From contig CM029650.1 in the NCBI GenBank assembly GCA_017311315.1, positions 13,244,538-13,308,537 on the forward strand: DNA of 64,000 bases, read 5' to 3'. How positions within the stretch are numbered: the first letter of the stretch is position 1; each line of letters starts with the position of its first letter. Below, one piece after another: positions 45,203-54,769 of the stretch. Source of the stretch: Dendrocalamus latiflorus. Taxonomy: Eukaryota > Streptophyta > Magnoliopsida > Poales > Poaceae. Made by a program: the position numbers and the translations under genes. The notes beneath the pieces are model-generated. The model searched no databases. It worked only from the letters and a program-made list of their open reading frames with translations, and was not told the origin of the DNA.

Positions 45203-47116
45203 TTCCCCCCACCAAGATCCCCTGGTCATACAGGCCGCCATCGCAGGCTGCGATGTCAAGCGCATCCTGGTCAATGGAGGTAGCTCCACGAACATTCTGT
45301 TCGTGGTGGCCTTCGACCAAATGGGGATCCCCCGGAGTTGCTTGAGCCCCTCGGGAATCCCATTGCAGGGCTTTGGGAGTTAGCTGCTGAAGGCATTTCG
45401 TCAGATACGCCTCCAAGTGTCCTTCGGCCAAGGCGGCAACACGAGGAGTGAAGACGTCACCTTTGACGTCGTCGACATCCCGTACCCCTAAATGCCATAT
45501 TGTGGCGCCCAACCCTCAACTCCTTCGGGGCGGTCCCACACCATGGCTCTTTGTGCATGAAGCTCCTTGGCCCGCAAGGCATCATTATCATCTTCGATGC
45601 GCGGGGCCCGGACCGCAAGGTGCATGTCCTTACTGACAATCCAAAGGTGGACACACCCTCCGCCCCGAGATGGATGCCTAAGCCCTGGGCGGAGGGCGAA
45701 GTTAAGACGGTGACCCTGCACGCGAATGAACAAGACCTACTTCGGGTACTTTGGGACAATGCGGACGTCTTCGCGTGGTCCCCGGAAGACATCAAGGGCG
45801 TGGACCGCACCCTCATCGAACACAAGTTAGCGGTCCGCCCCGACGCTAAGCTGGTCAAGCAGAGGCTCGGAGCATGTCTATGGACCGGTAGCATGCGGCA
45901 AAGGTTGAGGTAGCGAAGCTTCTCCAGGCTAGAGTCATCCACGAGGTCCAGCATCTGGACTGGCTTGCCAACCCGGTGCTAGTGAAGAAGGCTAGTGGCG
46001 CCTAGCGCATGTGCATTGACTTCACCGCTCTTAACAAGGCATGCCCAAAGGATGATTACCACTTGCCTCGCATAGATCAGTTGGTGGATGCCAGGGCGGG
46101 GTGTGAGCTCATGAGCTTTCTGGACGCATACTCCAACTACCACCAGATCTACATGGCCAAGGACGATGAATACAAGACCAGCTTCATCACGCCGATAGGG
46201 ACGTACTGCTTTATCAGGATGCCATTCGGCCTAAAGAATGCGAGGGCAACATTTACCCGCCTCGTCGCGTTGGTGTTGGCCTCCCAACTCAGGAGGAACG
46301 TGGAGGCGTACGTCGATGATGTGGTCATCAAAACCAGGCAACTCGCCTCCCACGGTCAGGATCTCCAGGAGACCTTTGACAACCTCAGGAGAGCTGGCAT
46401 CAAGCTCAATCCGGACAAATGCATCTTCGGCGTGCAAGCGGGGAAGCTCCTGGGCTTCCTCGTGTCCGGATGCGGCATCCAGGTGAACCCTGACAAGGTC
46501 GATGTCATCCTCGCCATGGAGCCACCCAAATCGACGAGGGAGGTCCAGAGGCTAGCTGGCCGCATGGCCGCGCTGAGCCATTTTTTATCCAGGGCAGCAG
46601 AGCAGGGCCTTCCATTCTTTAAGACCCTTCGTGGCTACGACGGGTTCCACTGGGACGATGACTGCGCAAGGGCTTTCGACGATCTTAAAAAGCACCTTGC
46701 AAGCCTTCCGACACTGGTCGCCCCAGCACCAGAGGCTCCCCTCCTGCTCTACCTCACCGCCACAGCAATAGAGGTCAGTGCTGTCCTTGTCCTTGAGGAG
46801 GGCACCATTCAGCGGCCTGTGTACTTTGTCTCCGAAGCCCTCTAGGGTGCCAAGATACGGTATACGGAGCTTGAGAAGCTGGCTTACGCACTGGTCATGG
46901 CCTCGAGGTAGCTCTGGCATTACTTCCTTGCCTACCCCATTACTGTGCCATCCTCGTTTCCTCTGGCGAAGATGCTGCACAACAAGGAGTCTATGGGGGG
47001 TGAAGATCCTTGTTTCCGCTGCCACCACTTCGAAGGGTAGGGGACGGAGTCTACTTGGCACTTGGGCGTTTACGGAGCACAAAGTCCTACTGGTTGATCG
47101 AAGGCAGGCGCTATGA
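45203..47116 (+). pseudogene. pol: Protease, RT and partial RNase H of element F
   Basis: The protease region reads VKRILVNGGSSTNILF, with asparagine where the catalytic aspartate of VDGGSS is expected. After several frame breaks (45383-46005) the RT is readable: CIDFTALNKACPKDDY, FLDAYSNYHQIYM, IRMPFGLKNARATF, the box YVDDVVIKT (about 46309-46335), then VNPDKVDVILAMEPP. The RNase H-like domain begins LLLYLTATAIEVSAVL and has stops at 46843 and 46909. It breaks at LHNKES near 47000, where the rest of RNase H and integrase are deleted. Tat lineage, dead. Confidence 0.88.
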
Positions 47117-47639
47117 TGAAGAGCGACAAGATGTGTACTCTAATCAAAGCCGCCATTGCATTCATAGAAGGATGGTTACATAGGCTCGACATTACATTTG
47201 CGAGGGGCTAATGTGTACAAGTGTCGTCGAGTGCCTAGGGTCGCTACTCATCCGGCTCCACCTTTATGTACCTCCGCGCCGAAGTATCACCCGCTGAAGT
47301 TCGGGTTGCCCAGAAGTTTCGGGCGTCTTCTGCCCACACCCATCGTTCAAGACGTCGTCGAATCATGCGGTCTGAAAGAAGTAATCGGCCCCTATCAAGC
47401 ATCTGCCTGGAGCAAAAATAGCACGCGTTATCAGAACAATTCATTTAAATCCACTTTATTCATACAAAGGGGCGTGGGCCATAGGGCGCCAGCTTTCAAA
47501 ACAGGGGATACATTGCAACGCACGCCTGCACACTAAACCCTGGCATCACACTTGTGAGCCCGCGCCATGCTCCGGGACGTCGACACCGTCTTCGTTGCAC
47601 CGCGAAACTTCGTCGAGCCATTGGCCGAACTTCCCCTTG
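47117..47639. other. Internal region of F between pol and antisense gene
   Basis: About 0.5 kb without a convincing frame. It may hold the untranslated 3' end of the antisense gene. Nothing else is visible. Confidence 0.4.
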
Positions 47640-48511
47640 CTATGCAGAGTCCGTCGTCATGCTACCTTTGTCGTGGCCTCCTCGATGTAGTCTCAGATGC
47701 GGTCGTGGAAGGCCCGAATGGCGGGGTGGACAACGTGCATGGCACCCGACATCACCCCTACTTCGGCTAGCATCTGCAGCCGGGGGTCGTCCAGCTCGTC
47801 GACGTGTCGGTGAAGTATTGAAGGACATCGGTCCCCTGCACCAGAGGCTGCTGCTGCTCGTCATGCGGTGGTAGAACCACCGCCGCATCCAGCCGGACTC
47901 CCACTTCCCTCGCGTCAAGTTAGCGGGGAACATCTTCGCGCATTGCGGCCTCAACACGAAGTTGACGCTGCCGAAATTTGAGACCGCCCCCCGTTCGAGC
48001 CTCTTCGGCTGGCAGCACGCGTCATGGAGGAGGGTGAATAGGGTTGCGCTGGGATGGATACCTTCTGTCCGTGCCGCCTAGGCATAAACAGCCAGGCGAA
48101 CTATCGCATTTGGGGTCAGCTGCACCAACTCTAGTCCATAAGTCTGCAGGACCTCCCGATGAAGAGCATTGCTGGTATCCGGAGCCCGGCCTCAAAGTAC
48201 GCGACAAAGACGATCACCTCCGCTTCCTCCGGGTGTGGCTCCGTCTTGTCACTAGCAGGCAGGCGAACCGCAGCACGGTCCTCCAGCCTCTCCTCCCGAA
48301 GGAGAGACCGGATCGTCTCCTCCCTCACGAGACTTGGCCCTAGCACATTGGAGCAATGGCCTCGCGCCTTCTCCCCGGCCTCCCATCGTTTGTTGGCCTG
48401 CACCAGCTCGCGAACCACCGCAGAGTATTCCACCAAAGCCGACGACGAACCACGCTGGCTGGGCGAGGCACTACCGCTGGGCCGGTGAGCAGGTTCTTTG
48501 CGGTAGGCCAT
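47640..48511 (-). pseudogene. Antisense ORF of Tat element F (putative gypsy-type transposon domain)
   Basis: Read on the minus strand from the ATG at 48511 (MAYRKEPAHRPSG): a Ser-rich start, an Arg/Glu-rich part (REETIRSLLREERLEDR in two pieces), then PEEAEVIVFVAYFEAGLRIP. A frameshift near 48160 leads to LQTYGLELVQLTPNAIVRLAV, a stop at AYA*AAR, then HPSATLF, FGSVNFVLRPQ and KWESGWMRRWFYHR. These are hallmarks of the plant family annotated as putative gypsy-type transposon (I believe PF04195). Tat-lineage elements are known to carry such an antisense ORF between pol and the 3' LTR. A TATA-like sequence (ttatatacc, minus) near 48650 could be its promoter. Role unknown. Confidence 0.75.
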
Positions 48512-48647
48512 TCTCCCCTCAAAAGCGCAGGGCCAATTGAATGGGGGCAGATGCAGATCGCGCCAGCAAGCGAGGAGAAAAGAGAGCAAAACAATGGCAA
48601 GCGAGCAAATGGGCAAATGGGAAGAACGCTCGCGTGCCGGTCACAAG

Positions 48648-48658
48648 GGTATATAAAG
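48648..48658 (-). promoter_or_regulatory. TATA-like box upstream of antisense ORF in F
   Basis: gctttatatac on the minus strand lies about 140 bp before the ATG at 48511, a plausible distance for a short 5' UTR. The plus strand of the same site also reads TATATAAAG. Confidence 0.4.
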
Positions 48659-48747
48659 CTTCTCACCTCCCCCACGATCGGGAAGGCAACCGGCGAGAGC
48701 CAAACGGTTCGGCTCCCCACGATAGGGAAGCGCAACCGGTGGTAGTC

Positions 48748-50325
48748 TGATGAGACGATGGGGTCCCGATCTTCCGATAGGATGATAACTATCGATTTTG
48801 GTGGAGGTGACCCTTGCGATCCGACTACAACCGAACGACGTCGCTTGCACCTTAGCAATCGCTCAACCAACCCCAAGATGTTATCAACCGTGCCAAGAAC
48901 GCGGTTGACCTAACCACGAAGGTCTATTCCTGCATGCAAACGAAGAACACGCAAGAACAAGATAACAAGCAATCTGAAATTGCAAATACATAAATTGAGA
49001 TCAAAAGGTGGGATTCCGAAGGTAGTCTTGACAGGTGGTCATCCGACACAACTGAAGAATAGAAGTTTGCATAATAGCTAAACCTAAACTCAACAAAATC
49101 CAAGTCCTAGCAACGGAGGCGGTGGCTCCTTTATTGGGAGAACAACCAGGGGTGGCGTCCAAGTGCATGCCCTAGGGTTACAAGGCCCATGGGCCCAAGT
49201 GGTGGTGGCGCAGCACCCATTTTGACTCGGACTCAGAAAATAACGTGGACTCTTTTGATGATTGCGACCGGCTCAGATGGAATTGGAAGATGAGGTTGGA
49301 TGCATTGGAATGTAAACTTTATAAGCTTTCCACAAAGTACAAGAACGTCCCAAACGGAGTCCGTATGAGGAAGTTATGTCCGTTTAAACTTGCACCATTG
49401 CAGCAGTTCGAATCCGATTCCAGTACGTGACCAACGTGGACTCTTTTGACGATTGCGGCCGGCTCGGATAGAATTTGAAGATGAGGTTGGATCCGTTGGA
49501 AAGTAGACTTTATAAGCTTTCCACTAAGTACAAGAACGTACCAAACGGAGTCCGTATGAGGAAGTTATGTCCTTTTAAACTTGCACCATTACAGCAGTCC
49601 GAATCCGATTCCAGTACGTGACCAACGTGGACTCCTTTGACTATTTCGGCCGGCTTGGATATAATTTGAAGATGAAATTGGATCCGTTGGAAAGTAGACT
49701 TTATAAGCTTTCAATGAAGTTCAAGAACGTCCCAAACGGAGTCCGTATGAGGAAGTTATGCCCGTTTGAACTTGGTACCATCGCAGCAGTCCAAGTCTGA
49801 TTCCAAAACGTGTCCAACTCGAATTCGTGCTTACTTGGTCCCAAAGTGACGTGGTGACCTCCATTATTCCTTCCATGCATGTCCAGGACTCCATGTCCCT
49901 TTCCTTCATCCTTTCCCAAGTTCCTAAGCACAATTAAATGACTTGCATTAGGTAGTGGTCTATTCGCAGTAACATATGAAGGCTGAAGAAACGAATTCAC
50001 CTTTAGTTCAATCTTGATATTGGGCGCTATTGTCGTATGTGTTTGTGGCGTGGTCACATCATCCTCCCCTTCTTGATAGAAAACTGTCCTCGGTTTTCGC
50101 ATATGTGTAGCCTCACGTATTGCATGATCTTCATCATAAATCTCGGTACATAATAACAAACGCAACAAACTCTCATTATGTAATATCATATGTTCTTTAT
50201 CACGCAAAGTAAAACCTTTTTGTAACGAGCTCACCTTATAATTTAAGTGATGCGTAGGAGCTCTTGTAATTGGAACAACAAGCATAGCAAATATGGTTGT
50301 ATCCATAGGGGTCGTGTCCTCATCA
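48748..50325 (-). repeat. 3' LTR of element C (1578 bp, three internal repeats)
   Basis: The plus-strand ends are TGATGAGACG and GTCCTCATCA. It has three copies of the repeat of about 190 bp (about 49240-49430, 49430-49620, 49620-49800) where other LTRs have two, which explains its extra length. It shares diagnostic bases with the 5' LTR of A at 28036-29422. Confidence 0.92.
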
Positions 50326-52268
50326 TCCTCCCCTTCTTGAAAACAAAGCCGTCCTCGGCTTTTGATAAACTGAAAGTATGGTAACAAAGAAGCCAAGGTG
50401 TATGCATGGTATATGTATATGTCATCCGTTTTAACAGTTATTCGTTGTTGCACAATTAATGTTATAACACAGCAGCAATCATAAAAGCTCATTGTATTAT
50501 TAACCCAAAAGTAATCATATATGTTAATGAACAAATCAAAATTTCTCACACAGTAATTATCGCAACTTGTTTTGCAAATGTAAGTGAAGCATTTATGCAA
50601 TTCAAATCTTTGAAGTTGTAAACTTGTTGTGGTGGCACATATAGGCAAAGCTACAACTTTTGGAATCAAACAAAGTTTATCCATATAATCAGATTTCAAT
50701 TGAGCAATAGCAAATTCATCTAGTAAGGGTGAAAATATTTGCAAGTTCTTCCATACATCAATTTCATTATTCAGATTGCCAACGTTAGATGGTTCAATAA
50801 GAGAAGAACACATAGGCATTGAATGATCACTAAAATTTATTTTTCTTTCATAATGAACAAGATTGAGCATACAAGAGTTGTTGTTCAAAACAACAAGCTG
50901 CAATTCATCCATGTGGTCACAAGTTATGCATATTCGATATACAAGAAATTGATTTCCTACACCATAATCTCCAATCAAATTAAACTTATACCCAGGGGTG
51001 TAGGCACTAAACAAGAATTTTGAACATGTCAGTTCAGCAACTTTCTCCAAAGCATGTGACAATTTCATAGGAAGATCCAACATGATGTAACACAATGAAT
51101 TGGCAGGAGAAATTCTAGTTAAAACTTCTTTATGTCTAACCAAAGCCACATGATCATTGTATGTGATTAATTCATCACATGAATCACTCAAAACAGCAGG
51201 CAATTCAATTATTTTTTGACAAGGTGCACTAAACTCATTCTCAATACTCAAATCAATGCAGTGTAAATTCTCTACTTGAAATATGGGCGTGTCAGAATTG
51301 TTTTCCACTAAGTTTTGCTCTAAAATAGCATGAACAGTACATAATTGTTGTTCTTCACAAGCATACTCACCGTGAGTGATGATAGCACCATGATCTTTAT
51401 CTTTTTGGCTCCCCTCAGATGATGTAGGTACATCCATCTCCTCATCTTCCTTCTCAAGTAATGGAGTTGGTAGCTCAAGTAACTCATTCTTCTCTTCAGC
51501 ATGGTTTTCAACTTGCTGCAAATTGTTAGTTACAGAAAAAGGCAGAACCACAGGTTTGCTCTCATGTGTCCTATTATCAACTATTCTCAATTCTTTCTCA
51601 ATTTGACTTTCAACCTTACAAGCAAGTATAAACAAATCATAGAGAGAATTATATTCTTTGTGGACGAGAATGTTCTTAATTTCTTGATTAAGCCCACCTA
51701 AGAATCTATTCTCTATACCTTCTACATGTTCCTCTAAATCACAACGCAACAAAAGAGCTTTCAATTCTTCATAGTATTCACTTACAGTTTTCCTACCTTG
51801 TTCTAAACGTTGCAATCTTTTTAACAAGTCACGTGAATAATATGAAGGAACAAATGTAGATCTCATGATTCGTTTCAAAGCATTCCAAGTTTTAGGTACA
51901 TGTGGTAGTCTACATTGTTTCCTCCACCAAAATAATGCGAAATCAGTGAATTCACTAGTAGCAGCCCTAACTCTTTTATCATCAGGAAAATCATAGCACA
52001 GAAAATTTTGATCTAATTGTATTTCCCATTCAAGATAAGCTTCAGGGTCATATCTACCAGCAAGTGGAGGAATTGTAAACTTGGCATCATCATCACATAC
52101 CTCTCTTGTTAACCTACCTGTACCTTGTCGATTATGTCGAAGTCGACAACGGTCGCGATCATTGGAGCCCTCAATTCTGTTGTTGATGGTGGTGAGGGTC
52201 TTATTAATACGATCCAACAAGTTGTTGGTCTCACAAAAATTGCTACAATGTGATCTTGAACCTGCCAT
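49701..52268 (-). CDS. gag: Intact 855-residue gag plus conserved unknown segment, element C
   Basis: It starts at the ATG at 52268 (MAGSRSHCSNF); 24 more in-frame codons upstream are leader. Residues 60-230 are the gag core (DPEAYLEWEIQL, FWWRKQCRLPHVP, VSEYYEELK, FLGGLNQEIKNI). There is no zinc knuckle. Residues 231-300 are an acidic linker with PFSVTNNLQ at about 243-251. Residues 355-640 are the cysteine-rich unknown segment (SPANSLCYIMLDLPMKL, TPGYKFNLIGDYGV, KCFTYICKTSCDNYC, then the hydrophobic FYDCCCVITLIV). Two tail copies follow: EGEDDED at 645-651 with VPITRAPTHHLNYKV, and EGEDDVTTP at 733-741 with ELKVNSFLQ. The last 205 residues or so are encoded within the 3' LTR. No pol domain is present. 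The frame is uninterrupted, so it could be expressed from the adjacent LTR, although the primer site is damaged. Confidence 0.85.
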   Translation of the reverse strand: MAGSRSHCSNFCETNNLLDRINKTLTTINNRIEGSNDRDRCRLRHNRQGTGRLTREVCDDDAKFTIPPLAGRYDPEAYLEWEIQLDQNFLCYDFPDDKRVRAATSEFTDFALFWWRKQCRLPHVPKTWNALKRIMRSTFVPSYYSRDLLKRLQRLEQGRKTVSEYYEELKALLLRCDLEEHVEGIENRFLGGLNQEIKNILVHKEYNSLYDLFILACKVESQIEKELRIVDNRTHESKPVVLPFSVTNNLQQVENHAEEKNELLELPTPLLEKEDEEMDVPTSSEGSQKDKDHGAIITHGEYACEEQQLCTVHAILEQNLVENNSDTPIFQVENLHCIDLSIENEFSAPCQKIIELPAVLSDSCDELITYNDHVALVRHKEVLTRISPANSLCYIMLDLPMKLSHALEKVAELTCSKFLFSAYTPGYKFNLIGDYGVGNQFLVYRICITCDHMDELQLVVLNNNSCMLNLVHYERKINFSDHSMPMCSSLIEPSNVGNLNNEIDVWKNLQIFSPLLDEFAIAQLKSDYMDKLCLIPKVVALPICATTTSLQLQRFELHKCFTYICKTSCDNYCVRNFDLFINIYDYFWVNNTMSFYDCCCVITLIVQQRITVKTDDIYIYHAYTLASLLPYFQFIKSRGRLCFQEGEDDEDTTPMDTTIFAMLVVPITRAPTHHLNYKVSSLQKGFTLRDKEHMILHNESLLRLLLCTEIYDEDHAIREATHMRKPRTVFYQEGEDDVTTPQTHTTIAPNIKIELKVNSFLQPSYVTANRPLPNASHLIVLRNLGKDEGKGHGVLDMHGRNNGGHHVTLGPSKHEFELDTFWNQTWTAAMVPSSNGHNFLIRTPFGTFLNFIESL

Positions 52269-53368
52269 GGTTAGTAGAAAACAAGGAAATACACAAGAAT
52301 TATGTAAGTCCCTATAAACTACTAGGAGGTGGAGCTTCACAAGTCACACATCTCTCAAACTCTTACCAAGCTCTTACAAGTTCTTACCAATGCAAAACAG
52401 GTGGTGTAACCGGTGGCTGGTTCGTGATAACTTGACTCAAGTGATGTGTATAGCGATTGCAAGGGTCGGTTCGACGTGATCTGCTCGGTTAGTAAAAGGT
52501 GTAGCTTGGAAGGCTAGATATGTAGCAATGGAGAACAATCAATTAATTTCAGAAATTGCACAGAATTGAATTATAGTTCGTATCTAGCACTTAGCCTATG
52601 TTGCTGATCAAACAAGGATAGGAGAAGGCCAAAACAAGTGTGTAACAATGTATAGGAGTGATGAGCACAAGATAATTCAATAGAATGCAATCTGGAATTG
52701 AAAAGCACAAGGATTGACCCAATTCTGAGAAAGCAGATTTCTGCCCACCGGACAGCACGTCGGTATTTTGGCCGTAACATTTTGTCAGTTGCCTTTTTTT
52801 CAATGATTCTTTTTTTCTGTGTTTCCTGACGGCTTTTTCTACAACTTTTGTTTTGGGCCATATTCTAGAAACCGACAGATAAAATCGCACAAAAATCACA
52901 AGCGCAGACTGTTACAGATTCAGTCCGGAAATTTGGGACAACTTGCACCGCAGATATCTTTTAACTGCCTTAATGGAATGAAACGAAATTTTAGGAGCAG
53001 TTAGATAAGGAAGCTGTAGGTCTAGTGGCGGTGGTTTCACTCAAAAAAGATATCGGAAACAAAAGATATGGCGTTTTTGGTGGCGGCTGCAGAGAAAGGA
53101 CAGATCAGCCGAAATTGGAAATTAGGGTTTGGGGTGGGGATTTTTTTTGTTGGGATTTTTTTATGGAATCAAGGATATGACCAGCAACTAGACAAAGCTA
53201 AAATGGACACAAATTCAATTTAGCAAACCAAAACTAACAGATTGAAAGGCACAACGGGGTTTGGACAGCGGAAATTAACTCTTTTTGTGGGGCAATTTTT
53301 CTGAACTATGGGAAATAAAAATCAATCTACTAACTAGGGATACAAAAAATTCCTACCGGTCAACTGAA
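52269..53368 (-). other. Leader of element C
   Basis: Non-coding leader, 99% like that of D. No conserved frame. Confidence 0.75.
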
Positions 53369-53380
53369 GTTTTGATACCA
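53369..53380 (-). other. Damaged primer binding site, element C
   Basis: GTTTTGATACCA on plus; two changes from GCTCTGATACCA. The adjacent LTR end reads TAATGAGG in place of TGATGAGG. Confidence 0.8.
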
Positions 53381-53382
53381 CT

Positions 53383-54769
53383 TAATGAGGCGATGGTGTC
53401 CCGATCTTCCGATAGGATGATAACTATCGATTTTGGCGGAGGTGACCCTTGCGATCCGACTACAACCGAACGACGTCGCTTGCGCCTTAGCAATCGCTGA
53501 ACCACACTCCAAGTTGTTATCAACCGTGCCAAGAACGCGGTTGACCTGACCACGAAGGTCTATTCCTGCATGCAATCGAAGAACACGCAAGAACAAGATA
53601 ACAAGCAATCTGAAATTGCAAATATTGATATGAAGATCAAAAGGTGGGATTCCGAAGGCTGTCTTGACAGGTGGTCGTCCGACACAACTGAAGAACAGAA
53701 GTTTGCATAATAGCTAAACCTAAACTCAACGAAATCCAAGTCTTAGCAACGGAGGCGGCGGCTCCTTTATAGGGAGAACAACCAGGAGGGGCGTCCAAAG
53801 TGCATGCTCTAGGGTTACAAGGCCCATGGGCCCAATTGGTGGTGGCGCAGCACCCTTTTGACTCGGACTCAAAAACCAACGTGGATTGTTTTTATGATTG
53901 CAGCCGGCTCGTATGGAATTTGAAGATGAGGTTGGATCCGTTGGAAAGTATACTTCATAAGCTTTCCATGAAGTACAAGAACGTCCCAAACGGAGTCCGT
54001 ATGAGAAAGTTACGTTCGTTTCAACTTGCACCATTGCAGCAGTCCGAATCTGATTCTAGTACGTGACCAACACGGACTCTTTTGATAATTGCGGCTGTCT
54101 CGGATAGAATTTGAAGATGGGGTTGAATCCTTTAGACAGTAGACTTGATAAGCTTTCCATGAAGTCCAAGAACGTCCCAAACGGAGTCCGTATGAGAAAG
54201 TTACGTCCGTTTAAACTTGCACCATTGCAGCAGTCCGAGTCTGATTCCAAAACGTGTCCAACTCGAATTCGTGCTTGCTTGGTCCCAAAGTGACGTGATG
54301 ACCTCCATTATTCCTTCCATGCATGTCCAGGACTCCATGTCCCTTTCCTTCATCCTTTCCCAAATTCCTAAGCACAATTAAATCACTTGCATTAGGTAGC
54401 GGTCTATTCTCAGTAACATATGAAGGCTGAAGAAACGAATTCACCTTTAGTTCAATCTTGATATTGGGCGCGATTGTCGTATGTGTTTGTGGCGTGGTCA
54501 CATCATCCTCCCCTTCTTGATAGAAAACCGTCCTCGGTTTTAGCATATGTGTAGCCTCACGTATTGCATGATCTTCATCATAAATCTCGGTACATAATAA
54601 CAAACGCAACAAACTCTCATTATGTAATATCATATGTTCTTTATCACGCAAAGTAAAACCTTTTTGTAACGAGCTCACCTTATAATTTAAGTGATGCGTA
54701 GGAGCTCTTGTAATTGGAACAACAAGCATAGCAAATATGGTTGTATCCATAGGGGTCGTGTCCTCATCA
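53383..54769 (-). repeat. LTR shared by C (5') and D (3'), 1387 bp
   Basis: On one side it abuts the primer site of C and on the other the purine tract and coding end of D, so one LTR serves both units. It starts TAATGAGG (mutated terminal base) and ends GTCCTCATCA; the second boundary (short form) is near 54505. Confidence 0.92.

Larger units (their letters stand above)
37209..48747 (+). mobile_element. Element F: Tat-lineage Ty3 retrotransposon, interrupted by G and internally deleted
   Basis: 5' LTR (about 37233-37905), primer site of the TTGGCACCGTCCG type, GC-rich gag (to about 39530), protease, RT and part of RNase H (45203 to about 47005), and an antisense gene before where the 3' LTR should be. 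Integrase and the 3' LTR are missing. The phrases IHVISGGSS, VDGGSSADILF-like protease and RMPFGLKNARATF are typical of the Tat/RIRE2/Grande group. Codon GC is much higher than in the CRM-like neighbours. Element G sits in it at a perfect ttccc duplication. Confidence 0.88.

Noticed and set aside
48159..48750. Plus-strand frames opposite the antisense ORF of F
   Set aside because: They show no family motifs; the minus-strand reading shows QLTPNAIVRL and FGSVNFVLRP, so the plus-strand frames are shadows.
49240..49800. The repeat of about 190 bp as a centromeric satellite
   Set aside because: Only two or three degenerate units, always at the same place inside one LTR family; no free arrays are in the window.
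49701..52268. The unknown segment as an envelope-like protein
   Set aside because: There is no signal peptide and only one short hydrophobic stretch (FYDCCCVITLIV); it is in one frame with gag. Not enough to support an envelope call.
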